From contig LR746273.1 of assembly GCA_902729315.2 (NCBI GenBank), positions 5,492,001 through 5,556,000 of the forward strand: a stretch of 64,000 nucleotides of DNA, given 5' to 3'. Each line of letters opens with the position of its first letter. Within the stretch, counting starts at the first letter, position 1. This stretch comes from Spirodela intermedia. Its lineage: Eukaryota > Streptophyta > Magnoliopsida > Alismatales > Araceae. Below the pieces are notes generated by a model that was given only the letters and a program-made list of their open reading frames with translations, was not told the origin of the DNA and did no database searches. Positions 10,848 through 21,479 of the stretch are shown here, one piece after another. The translations under genes and the position numbers were made by a program.

Positions 10848-12392
10848 GGGAGTACATTATTTGAGATGTCTCATCTTATGTCAAAACTAAAGACTTAGTA
10901 TATATTTTTGTACACTAAAGTTAGAGCTATCAAAAAATTTACTCTTATATACTTAGTTTTAATTTATGTTCTTGTACAATTCAATCAATTTAAAATGAGT
11001 TATAATTGTCAAAGGACAAATGATCCCTAAATGTTTATAGCAAGATGGGCATGAGAGTGCTCATTTGGCCATGACTTTTATAAACAACATCAAGAAAAAA
11101 CCTAAGGTCAATAAAACTCAAAGTGGACCACTACTAAAGAAACAACAAATGAAGTGAGATAAAAAATCTATTTGTTTCTTTGCCAGCATAGTAAACATAT
11201 GAAGAAGAATTGTACCAAGTATCATACTTAGCACAAAAAAAAATGTGATCTTCTCTCTTTGATTTCTTCAGAGCTTAATTTAACTTCTCTACCTTTGCAC
11301 ACATGGTGGATAGGCTCTAGTGCTACTATTTATATAATGTGTCTATACAAGGTTGACTCTATTATTGTAAGCTAATTGATAATGAAAAATACATCTATTT
11401 GGGAAATGAGAATGCAGTATTGGTGGAGGCAGTATAGACTTTTAGGTTATTATTAAAGACTTGTCACTATTTAAATTTGATTGAGACTTATATTGTATTG
11501 TCTTTTAGAAGGAACTTAATTTATATTTCTAATTTAGACAAATTTAGTTATGATTGTCTATTTAGAAATAGAAAATTTAGTCTCTTTGATAATTTAAATC
11601 GTATTGGTACTAGTGATTTATAATGATAACATATATTTACTTAACATAATAGTCACTTCTAATAAAATTCTGCATATAAGTTCAAGAACAACAAAAAGAA
11701 AATTAGTTAATGAGAATTCTACTTCATTATGATACAAAAGCTTACATCATATTTTTAAAAAGAAAATTGATCTAGTTGTGTCTGACGAAATTCTTGAAGC
11801 ACTTGATTATAAGAATTTTGACACGTGTTAAATGTATCAAAGAAAAAAGAAAATAATATAAAAAAAAGTGACAATCAAGTTTCAGACATCTTAAAATTAA
11901 TATATATAGATATTTGTGGACAATTTCCAATGGCCTCTTGAAATGATCAATAATATTTTATTACATTCATAGATGATGATTCTTGATTTCATTACTTATA
12001 TCTCATTCATGAGAAGTCTCAATTATTAGATATGTTCAAAAAATATAAGGTCAAAGTTGAGGATCAACTCAACAAATTGATTAAGGCTATTAGGTTAGAC
12101 TATGGTGGTGAATATTATGGTAGATATGATGGATCAAATGAACAACATCCATGACTTTTTACTAAATTCCTAAAAGAGTGTGACATCATCTCACATTACA
12201 CCATACCAAGATTTCTTAGTATGAATTATGTTGCTGAATGACGAAACATAACACTTAAAGATATAGCAAGGAGTATAATTTGTCAATCTACCCTGCTAGA
12301 AAGCCTCTAGAGAGAAGCACTAAAAACTTCGGCTTATTTGTTCAATTGGGTTCTAACTAAGACAACTATCAAAATTCCTTATAAATTTTAGA

Positions 12393-12926
12393 ATGACAAT
12401 AAAGGTTAATTTAAAGTATTTGCACATTTGGGGTTATTCGGTAGACATAAAACCTTACATACCTAATGAAAGGAAATTTGACTCTAAAATAGTTAGTTCC
12501 TACTTTGTTGGATATCCAAAAAAGTCTAGAAGGTATAAGTTTTATAATCTTATTACTAAAGTTATTTTTGAGGTGAAAAATATTTATTTATTTGAGGATG
12601 TTGAGTTTATAGAGAAAGATAAGATTAGAGACATTGATTTTGAAGAGGAATATGTAAATATTTCTTCTATTACTATTGATAATGGTCTTGATGACATCAT
12701 CTTAACTAACATTGATCAAGAAGTAACTTCAAATCAAAATAATGTCATCATACCTTCCACTCCAGAAGAACAAACTCAATTTACTCAACAATTATTGTCA
12801 TTAAGAAGATTCACTAGAGAGAGGAGGAATACAATTTCGGATGATTACATCATTTTTATTTTAGAATATGAGGTTAACATTGGAGTGATGAATGATGATC
12901 CTATCAACTTCCATCAAGTCATGTAA
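12393..12926 (+). pseudogene. Copia-1 integrase C-terminal / linker fragment
   Basis: The longest surviving copia frame (177 codons). KYLHIWGYSVDIKPYIPNE, then KFDSKIVSSYFVGYPKKSRR and YKFYN…VIFEVKN, are the GKR-like integrase C-terminal signatures of TNT1-type elements (usual form LRVWGC…SxxCxFVGY…KGYKFY). After it comes the acidic linker leading into reverse transcriptase. The real frame would begin well upstream, so the methionine at 12393 is not a true start. Confidence 0.85.
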
Positions 12927-12939
12927 TGTTTTAAGTCTC

Positions 12940-13932
12940 ATAAGTGGATTGATGTCATGAATGAAAAGATTAAATTCATAAAGGACAATGACATTTGGGA
13001 TCTTGTCTCATTACTCGAAGACGTAAAACCCATTGGTTGTAAATGAATATTTAAAACCAAAAGAGATTCAAAGGGTAATGTGGAAAGATATAAAACTCGT
13101 CTTGTCATTAAGAGATTCACTCAAAGAGAATGCATCAATTATATAAAGACTTTCTATTCAATTTTATCGAAAGACACTTTTAGAATAATAATGATATTAG
13201 TAACTCATTGTGATCTTGAGTTACATCAAATAGATGTAAATACTATATTTCTCAATTGTGATATTGATGGAACAATATATATGGTGCAACTAGGAAACTA
13301 TGTTTGGAGACCCAAAAAAAATAGTATGTAAATTAAAGAAATCTATCTATGGGTTGAAACAAGCTTCCCATAAATGATATCACAAATTTCATCAAGTTAT
13401 CATCTCATTTAGTTTTGAGATGAATATGGGTGATGAACGTGTATATCATAAGTTTAGTGAGAGTAAATATATATTTTTAGTTTTATACGTTGATAATATA
13501 TTACTTATCAGTAATGATATGGACTTATTTTGTGACACTAATTTTTTTATTTGTTAAGGAATTTTAAGATGAAGGATTTTAGTGAAACTTCTTTTGTATT
13601 GGGCATTGAGATATATCGAGATTGCCTCGAAATATCCCTGGGTTGTTACAAAAGAGCTATATCAAAAAAGTCCTTGTGATATTTGATACACAAAAACATA
13701 AATCTTATGATACTCCTATTGTTAAAGGAGACAAGTAATTATTATGAGGCTAAAGAGATGCAGAAGATTCCTTATGCATTAGTTATAAGAAATCTTATGT
13801 ATGCTCAAATATGTGCTCATCTGAATATTATGTACAAACTTGAGCATACATATAGAAACCTTGGTGTGGATCATTATAAAACAACAAAAAGAGGTATGTG
13901 GTATTTTTAAAAGACAAAGAATTATATGCTCA
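12940..13932 (+). pseudogene. Copia-1 reverse transcriptase fragment
   Basis: Reading across frames gives KWIDVMNEKI, then PIGC-K-IFKTKRDSKGNVERYKTRLV, a VTHCDLELHQIDVNTIFL block, GLKQASH and LYVDNILL (the YVDD catalytic motif, here YVDN), then KMKDFSETSFVLGIEIYRD. These are the ordered copia reverse-transcriptase motifs. In-frame stops and small indels are frequent. The loss of the second catalytic aspartate (YVDD to YVDN) confirms decay. Confidence 0.85.
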
Positions 13933-15118
13933 TAATAAGTCTTCATTATCATGAGTATATAATACATAAATAATATAGTTTTAGCCTTAACTCATGATAA
14001 ATAGACTTATATTTATGTTAAATTATGAAAAGTGGTTTTTAATTGATTAATATGATTTTTTGGTTATTTATGTGATTTTATGTGAATTTATATGATTTTC
14101 ATAATTCTATTTTTGAGATAAATAAAGAAAAAGAAATTAAAATAAAAAGATAGAAAAAGAGGGAGGGACCCACCACCTAGTCAGGCCTTCAAGTGGGTTA
14201 GAAGTGCAGCTAGGGTAGAGCCACAAGCAAGGGCTAAAGTGACATGGACCGAAGAAGGCACGTGTGCGTCACTCCCCTTCCACATCACTAGTGGCCAATC
14301 GAGCGTGGGGCAAAGAGTGATCGTACACACGTAAGAAAGGGACTCATTGATTCTCAAATCTCTTACTACTATATATTCATTCCAAAATTCAGTATATAAT
14401 CGATGTAGGACTAAACCTAAGTCACACATTCTCTAGAATTATTTTATGATTTTTGTACCTCAAATACCCCTTGTTTATTAGAAGAAGGTAGTTTGATGAT
14501 GTCACTTTATAAGGATATTTACATGTTTATTTTACTCTTGCATGTAGGTCGACGATCGAAGAGAGTTTGAATCCTACTAAAGTCAAAACTCATTTTTTTA
14601 TTTGATTAAATCATGATTTGCCTACAGATCATTGGTTAGTGATTAAGTTGTCAGAATCTCTCAACCATCGACAAAAATCTCGTCAATGTGATTTGCAGAA
14701 CATCATTACTAAAATTGTTAAATGATTCATGATAAAAAGATCATGAATCTATCAAGTAAATCATCTCTAATTAATCGATAAACAAGTCATTGTCAGAAAG
14801 AAGACGATTTATTAGGAGATGAGTCACCACCTCCTAAGAATGTACTGAATGCGATGAAGAGCTTCCTCTTACTAGGTGAACCTGAGGATGAAGCTCTCTA
14901 GCACGAGCCCCACCTCTATCAAATTTATCTCTATTGGGTGACAACAATTAGAGAGCCACAAAGTCGTCATTTTTCTACTTCACTGAGTGACAACCATTGG
15001 AGATGATTTGACGACCCATTTTATTGATCTCTAGACTTTACAAGAAGATCTAAAAATTGTCTACATTGTCCTTGTTTAAAGAGAGCCTTCGAGACTGTAA
15101 ACACTTGGTGCGGAACCA

Positions 15119-16744
15119 AAGAGAAATTTTAATATCGAATAGAAAGTTAAGAATTAAGATTGCCCTTGGTTAAGTTAGGGAGGATTATGATTAAGTTAAT
15201 CTTCCTGATGTTAGAAGAATTAGGATAGTAATTACTGAGAAGAATTATACTTTCAAGGATTCAAATAAAGTTCTAACTAGGGTGTTAGGATCACTGATAA
15301 AAGGCACAAAGAGGGCTAGCATATGGTTCACTCAATTCTTATAAAGAGCAAGAATTTAAAAATAATGATCACTTCACAAAGGGAGTTGAAATCAACATAT
15401 CTTGCCAAAGGAGATTTTGGAGTGATTTCCTTGATCTTAGTGGCTTGAGATCCACAAGCCTTGTTGAAGACTTTCTATTGGGTGATGATTCAAGAAAATG
15501 GGAGGTCTGGGTTAGGTAGCTGAGGTCCACCAAATATTTGAATAAAAAAAAATTAAAGGAGGAAAAAAAAAGGTTTAAATGAAAAATAGGAAGAATAAGA
15601 GAATAAATTAATAATGAGAATAAATAAAAGGGAGGAGAGAGGAAAGGGGCGGAATAAGAGGGCGTCGGCGGAAAAGAGAGAAAGGAATGAGGGGCACGTT
15701 GCGACGGCGGGTGAGAGGGAGAGAGAGAAGATGAGGGGTACGGTGGCGACGGCGGGAGAGGAAGAGGGAGAGAGAAAATGAGGGGTACGTGGCGACGGCG
15801 GGAGAGAGAAATGGAGTGGCGGTGTCGAGGTGGACGGCAAGGAGCCGAAGTGGCGGCGACGGGCGGATGGCGAGGAGGCGAGACGACGGCGACGGAGCAG
15901 ACGGTGAGGAGGGGGGAAGACGGCAATGGGGCGGACGGCAAGGAGGCGGGACGACGGTAATGGGGCGGACAGCAAGGAGGCAGGACGACGGCAATGGGGC
16001 GGACGGCGAGGAGGCGGGTCGACGGCGACAGGGTGGCTGGTGATAAAGGCAGTGGCGGCGATGGGGTAGCGAGGACGACGTGAAGAGGAAGAGAAGGAGG
16101 TCCCCCTAATCCAAGAGGACGAGAAAAAGAGGGAAAGCCCCTAATCCAAGAGGCGATGACAAGAGATGAGGAAGCCCCAGTCCAAGAGGCGAGATGGGGA
16201 AGAAGACGACCCTCTAATCCAAGAAGGTAAGTTAAACCTTGATTAATTCTCTCAAATCACTATCTTAAATACAACAGAGCCTTAGCATTTATAGAGGGGA
16301 AAGGAAGATTGGTGGTTTTCCACATAATGGAGGGAGAACGAGAGAGAAGGGGTGACGGAGACACCCTTTCCCAAGAGGTGCCATGTGGTGCCTCTTGGTT
16401 GAAAACGACCAACCCTTTAAGGAGAGGAGGGACGTGAGGATGACATGGCATCCTCTCCCCATTCTTCTTCTTCTTCTTGGGTCATCCTTTGTGGATGAAT
16501 CCTCTTGCTTGCTGGTAGGGACCCATTGGTCCTGGATCCAATATTCCATTATGGATCCAATAGAGGAGGAAGGTGCCGGTTGACTTGTAGATGAACTCAT
16601 TGAGGTGGAAGAACCTTGATTCTGATACTTCTTCTTGGAAGTGTTGACCTCAAAGGTCGAGCCTCTCATTGACCATTTTACATTGACTTGAGTTGATTTT
16701 TATGAGTGAAAGATTCTTCATTAAATCTTGTGATTTCATTAGCA
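15119..16744 (-). mobile_element. Insert in LTR copy 1: probable minus-strand solo LTR
   Basis: Absent from LTR copies 2, 3 and 4 at the same point (…GTGGACACTATA…CGATCC…). The plus strand reads TGCGGAACC…CATTAGCA, giving TG…CA ends. On the minus strand CTATAAATGC (about 16285-16295) would be a TATA box. It carries purine-rich DNA and a GC-rich 34-bp tandem repeat. The flanks (CTTGG left, CTATA right) are only weakly alike, so a 5-bp target duplication is not proven. Long proline/serine-rich frames on the minus strand come from the repeat and are not taken as genes. Confidence 0.6.
15850..16031. repeat. 34-bp GC-rich minisatellite
   Basis: About 5.3 units of 34 bases. Unit starts fall at 15850, 15884, 15918, 15952, 15986 and 16020, each near CGACGGCAATGGGGCGGACG followed by GCAAGGAGGCGGGA. 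The last units are the most alike. It sits inside the insert of LTR copy 1, in strong contrast to its AT-rich surroundings. Confidence 0.85.
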
Positions 16745-17501
16745 CTATACACGACAATCTTCCTAAATGTTTAGGATTTTGATGCATCGTCGTCGTGACG
16801 TCAAAACTCTATTTTATTATTTTTTTTAACTAGTTTAATTTTTACTATCATTTTTTGGACTTTGAAAGAAGATCTAATGAATGCCTAAGTCATCTCTATT
16901 CAAGGAGAGTCTTTGAGGCCGTGGACATCATTCGATGACCCTTTCGAACACAGAATTCTAGCAATCATTGTCACAAGGTCAAAACTTTGTCTTTCTTACT
17001 TTCAACTTAATTTTTGCTTCATTTAATAATAATTTGTGCGATGTCAACTTTCTAAATTATTCTTCATTCAATTATAATTATTCTAGCTTTTATAAAATTT
17101 AATTTGATTAATTAAATCATTTGTAATCATTTATATAAGAAATCACTCAGTAAAACTCTATTTCTACTTGACTCACATTTGTTGGGGTGCTGACGTCATA
17201 GTGATGTCTGCACCTTTATTTCTCTTTTTCAAAAAAATTAAATATATTTCTATTTTATTTATTAGTCTAAAATTTATTAAAGAATCATATTCATTGAGAA
17301 AATTTTTGAAATATTATTCGATATTATATTACATCCTTGTAATTGATCTAAAAAAATTCTACTATTTTTAGAACTTTTATTGAATTATAATTTATTTATT
17401 TCTTTAGAAATACTTTTAAATATCTAAAAATTGATATTTTTTAGTTTTATAAATTTAAATTTATGTAATTTATTATCCAACGACTAAGTCATGTCAAATT
17501 T

Positions 17502-17519
17502 TGGCATTGTGGTCGGAGA
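17502..17519 (+). promoter_or_regulatory. Primer-binding site of the long-LTR gypsy element
   Basis: TGGCATTGTGGTCGGAGA lies 5 bases after the LTR end. It matches the Asp-tRNA type site used by many plant Athila/Tat gypsy elements (TGGCGCCGTTGCCGGGGA) at 12 of 18 positions. Several differences are C-to-T or G-to-A changes expected from methylation decay. Confidence 0.6.
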
Positions 17520-17793
17520 TGTATTACATAATATTTGGTATTTTTTTGTTTTTATTTTAGAGTACACAAAAAAATTAACTTTTTTTTTTAATTTCTTCTT
17601 GTAGAAAAATTAAAAAAAAAGAGAATGAAGAGCAACAAGGCAAGGACTAGAGCAGACTGAAGGAAGGTAACAATTATTAACTTTTTCCTTGAATTTATTG
17701 ATTTTTATGCATGGTAGAAGATCTTGACATCCAAGGTTAGAAAATCCTTTCATCATTTCATCCAAAACTTAAAATATAAAAGAAAAATTAATT

Positions 17794-18039
17794 TTGATAG
17801 ACCTTGAAAATAGTACAGGTCAAATTGAAAATAATTCTATGGCCATAAAAAATTATTATATCTCTAACTCATATCAACAAATATACGATATTAGAGTCCC
17901 ATTAGCACCCACAATTAAATTCAAAATAAATCTACAAATTTTCCAAATACTCCCTAATTTTCATAGATTACCTTTAGAGGAGCCTCATCAGCATTTAGAA
18001 AAATTTCATATGATCTGTGATTTAGTTAATCTTTCTTAA
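17794..18039 (+). pseudogene. Gypsy gag fragment, N-terminal
   Basis: An 81-codon open stretch. Its C-terminal half carries PNFHRLPLEEPHQHLEKFH, matching the conserved gag phrase of plant Athila/Tat elements (typically LPxFxGLxxEDPHxHLxEF). Coding similarity continues past the stop (KIIEIKLFPHTLKDK), so the frame was longer. Confidence 0.8.
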
Positions 18040-18360
18040 GTTACACTGAAAATTATTGAAATAAAATTATTTCCTCATACACTCAAGGACAAAGGCTAAT
18101 TATTAGCCATTCACATTAGATAGAGAATTAATTAATTGAAAAGACATAGAACAAGCCTTTCTTTGAAAATTTTATTCCTTAAAAAAACTCAAAATATGAG
18201 AAAATATATATAGAGTTTTGCTCAAAGGCCAAAATAAATTTTTCATGAGACATGAGAAAAATTCAAAAATTTACTTTTAAACTATCTTCATCATGTCATA
18301 CCCAAGTGACAACTCAATAGAATTTTTTATGATAGATTATTAGAACAACATAGAAATATA

Positions 18361-18696
18361 GTGGATTCTATATGTGGAGAAACTTTAATGGAGAAAATTT
18401 CTAATGAGATTTACAACCTTTATGAGAATTTAAGTAAAAATTCTAGAAACAAAACCTCTTTTGAGTTATATAATAAGAAGAAGAAGAAAGAAATTTATGA
18501 ATTCTATCATGATGATGATTCTAATTTAAGAAATGAGGTTGATCAGATTAATCAAATATTAGAAAAACTTGATTTTCTTATTGACAATATTAGAAATCTT
18601 CTTAACCTTCAATTTAATGCATATGATACATGTCCTATGGATGATGAAAATGATCATTCTGAATTTCAGTATTATAATTTAAATCAATCATTTTAG
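18361..18696 (+). pseudogene. Gypsy gag fragment, C-terminal
   Basis: A 111-codon open stretch beginning VDSICGETLMEKISNEIYNL, where family gags have a similar 'DxASGGxLxxKTPxEAxxLI' stretch, then an acidic, Asn-rich coiled region. It is in gag order after 17794-18039 and is separated from it by stops. The first codon is GTG; the true frame starts upstream. Confidence 0.65.
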
Positions 18697-19210
18697 TCTA
18701 AACAAGATCAAGTGCAAGTACCCCATGATTTTATTAAAAATAGGGAGTTTTTTTTTCTAATTCTTATAATCTTAATTAGGAGAATAATTTTTCGTGAAGA
18801 GAACTAAATAATATTTAAAATCTAGAAGCACTTAGACCTAATTCAAATTTTGACTTTCTTCTAAAATAGGAACACAAGTTTCAGAAAAATCAGCCCTCTC
18901 AAATCTAACTTGATTTTATAGATATGATGTAGCAAATGAACCAAATGATGTAGCAAAGAATGAACCGAATCATGTTGCAATAGAAACAATTTATAGAGGC
19001 TTTTGAGAATAAGAGAGAAGAAGGACAACCACCTAGTCAGCCCATAGAAAATTCAAGAAATTGTCCAATAATAGGATCTCAATAAGGAGAGTCTAGCTAG
19101 ACAAATTTAAGAAAAAACCCACAAAATAAATATGTTCGGACAATGAATACCTTGGGTGAGAATATTCTACTTGATCCTTATCCTCAATTATTAGAGAAAA
19201 TCGATGATCC

Positions 19211-20055
19211 TTATGTATGCTCAAATATGTACTCATCTAAATATTATGTACATACTTGAGCATACATATAGAAATCTTGGTGTGGATCATTAGAAAGTAA
19301 CAAAATGAGTTATGTGGTATTTATAAAAGACAGAATTATATGCTCACATGTAGAAAATCAGATCATTTGGAGATCATCAAGTATTCAGATTTTGATTTCA
19401 TTAGATGAACTAATAGCAGACAATCTACTACGTGTTATATCTATTTGCTAGTTGGAGGAGTTATATCATGAAAGAGTACTATGACACTCATATCTTCTTC
19501 TACTATGGCAGCAAAGTTTATAGCATGCTATAAGACATCAAATCATGAAATTTGACTAAGAGGTTGATGAAGTTTAAACATATAGACATCATGTTCTTAA
19601 TTGTTAAAGAAAGAGTTTAGAGTAGTTAGATGTCTATAGAGTATACTAGGACAAACTCTATGATAACAGATCCACTAACTAAGGTATTACCACCAAAGGT
19701 ATTTCACAAGCATATTACTTATATGGTTATAACCACTTACTAATGTGGTTATTTGATCTCCATTCAGAATAAGGAGGGTAAAATTAGAAATATACATGTA
19801 TGAGTCATATTTTATGTAAATTCTATGCTACACATCAATACTTGATTTATGTCATTCATTATATCAATATACATAATTATTATTTAGTTCAATCATGTAA
19901 AAAAATGTGAACGAAATCTCTTTTAGTTCTATATTGGTATAATGATGGATGAGAATGTTGAAGATGTCTTTGACAATGATAGTAAAAGTTTGAAGGTATA
20001 AGGTCATAATATATAATACCAAGTTATCATATATATTTTTTTCTAAGTGAGAGAT
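19211..20055 (+). mobile_element. Copia-1 resumed: RNase H and 3' end
   Basis: Across frames: RKSDHLEIIKYSDFDFI, then SRQSTTCYIYLLVGGVIS-KSTM, SSTMAAKFIACYKTSNHEI, LIVKERV and DPLTKVLPPKVFHKHI. These are the RNase H motifs of a TNT1-like element in the right order. The first 138 bases (19211-19348) repeat 13795-13932. A purine-rich stretch (AAGTGAGAGA) precedes the 3' LTR at 20056. Confidence 0.85.
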
Positions 20056-21479
20056 TGTTAGTATTAATCTCAATGCAGATAATAATATATATAAATTTTA
20101 TATTATGAGACTAACATTGAGTAAATCTCACTTAAAATGCTTCATTGTTGTTTAAGTATTTGAGATTACAATATCTCTCATAAATATGAGCATAAATATA
20201 AATATGTATAGAGACTAAGTCTTATTCTAATTTTATGATGGACTAAATTAAAAAAGGATACTAAGAGACTAACCACTTCTTATCTATGATGAACTCAATT
20301 TAGAAGTTAAATATGTCGTCATGATGCAATCAAGTTCATGCAAATAATATTTATAAAACCTCACTCTTAAGTTTAAGATAAATAAGGGTCAATTCTTAGA
20401 GAGCATGGGTAATGAGAGTAAAAATTTTATTTATTTTATTTCTTATATATATATATAGATATACTTGACATCATGAAGGGTGGAATTAAATCTAAAAAAG
20501 TGAAGACAAGATAAATAAAAAGTATGACAAAAGTGATAGAATAAATCTAACGCAATTGAATGATAGAATAAATGATAAAACTAGTTTGAAAAGATGTCCT
20601 ATATTTAGATCTTGCATAGACCTCGTTACACGCCAACCCTAGGCCAAGTGGTGTTTGATCCATGATAATCTTGATGCGTTCTAGGTAGTCTCTTCTCCAC
20701 GACGATCTTGAGCACAAGAATGTTATTGATTGGGTCTTGATTTCTCTCTTTTTTTCTTCCGCTAGCCACTACTAAAAAGAGAGCCAAAAAGTGCCCTCCA
20801 AGAGGGGGCCGTGAGGCCTTAAACCTCTAGAGAGTTAGGCCCCTCCAATAGAAGATTATGATTAATAACTAACTCTCTTGGTGGACAGTCCAAATTCTTC
20901 CATAAGGGCAGCGCTCTAATCTTCTTCTTAGTCTCTTCTTAAGATCTCTAAGATGGGCGGCCTATATCTCATCTCTTGATAGTCTTTTTAAGTTCAAATA
21001 GACTAAGCTAAGATCATGTGCCACTTAAGGTCCAAATGGGCCTAACCAAGATAATGTCCTCTTTTGGGCCCATAAATATATTAGGCCGGCCCTCTCTATA
21101 AGACTTGGGCTTTTTCTATTACTCCAACTCATAATAAGAACTCATATAAGTTCTTGCAATCAAATAATTATTAAGAAAATATGAAATAATCACTACTTGA
21201 CTACATAAAAGTCAAGTGAGGTTAGTCTCATAATATCAATAAAATAAATAAAATAATATACATTAGGACTTAAATAATAAAATATTATAAATGTCAAAAT
21301 GAGTGAATAATATATGTATAATTATATTTTTTATTCACTAATTAGTATCTATATATAAGATATTATTGCATAGATGTAACTACTAATTTATAATTATATT
21401 CCTTGAGTCACATATCGTGATTCACTCTTAGAGCATCTCATCTTTCTTGAGTAAGTCATTAGATTCATTCTGTATTGAT
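20056..21479 (+). mobile_element. 3' LTR of copia-1, split and truncated
   Basis: Segments 20056-20286 and 21399-21479 together match the 5' LTR (5373-5811) up to its ACCACTC…GTTGAT region. A solo LTR (20287-21398) sits between them. The last roughly 120 bases of the copia LTR are missing because LTR copy 2 starts at 21480 and the far side does not resume copia sequence. Confidence 0.85.
20287..21398 (+). mobile_element. Solo LTR A (1.1-kb family)
   Basis: Begins TGATGAACTCAATTTAGAAG and is co-linear over its whole length with 23212-24386 and 25220-26325. Shared blocks include a TATATATATAT run, GGCCTTGATTTC, AGAGAGCCAAAAA, TAGGCCCCTCCAAT and TTGGGCCCATAAA. The right end is degenerate (TAATTATAT instead of TAATTATCA) and no clean target duplication is seen. 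It is noncoding. Confidence 0.85.

Larger units (their letters stand above)
9801..13932 (+). mobile_element. Copia-1 internal region (TNT1-like gag-pol, decayed)
   Basis: A degraded Ty1/copia polyprotein in the order expected for the TNT1/Tork type. The gag part (10530-11030) has FKGILFEEATI, ISMKYK and FNQFKMSYNCQ. A zinc-knuckle remnant follows (about 11160-11225), then a protease-like WWIGSS (about 11308) and the integrase core phrase YFITFIDD (about 11950). The integrase C-terminal part is open at 12393-12926, and reverse transcriptase runs from about 12940 to 13650. Many stops and frameshifts mean it cannot be functional. It is cut at 13932 by a gypsy LTR and resumes at 19211. Confidence 0.9.
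13933..17496 (+). mobile_element. Long gypsy-type LTR, copy 1 (5' LTR, interrupted)
   Basis: Starts TAATAAGTCTTCATTATCAT (family: TGATAAG) and ends ACTAAGTCATGTCA, directly followed by a primer-binding site, so it is a true 5' LTR. Its net length without the insert at 15119-16744 is about 1.94 kb, similar to copies 0 and 3. It shares AGTCCCACATCG/GGGACTAAAC-type text and the CATCAC/TCAAAACTCT block with the other copies. It interrupts copia-1 within the region just after reverse transcriptase. Confidence 0.88.
17497..19210 (+). mobile_element. Gypsy internal region with gag remnant (Athila/Tat-like)
   Basis: After the primer site come two gag pieces. Frame 17794-18039 ends IFQILPNFHRLPLEEPHQHLEKFHMICDLV, broken here for length: the LPNFHRL…EEPHQHL…FH core is the hallmark of Athila/Tat gag. 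Frame 18361-18696 follows NRIFYDRLLEQHRNIVDSIC-type text, matching the gag C-terminal part. No pol is attached: at about 19211 the sequence switches to copia-1. The element is therefore truncated to LTR plus gag. Confidence 0.8.

Noticed and set aside
15369-15994. Pro/Ser/Arg-rich minus-strand frames of 128-190 codons
   Set aside because: They overlap in three phases across a 34-bp tandem repeat and purine tracts; a stop-free repeat explains them better than a gene.
15850-16031. Regular 34-bp spacing considered as a CRISPR array
   Set aside because: The units are contiguous without variable spacers, in a plant LTR; it is a minisatellite.
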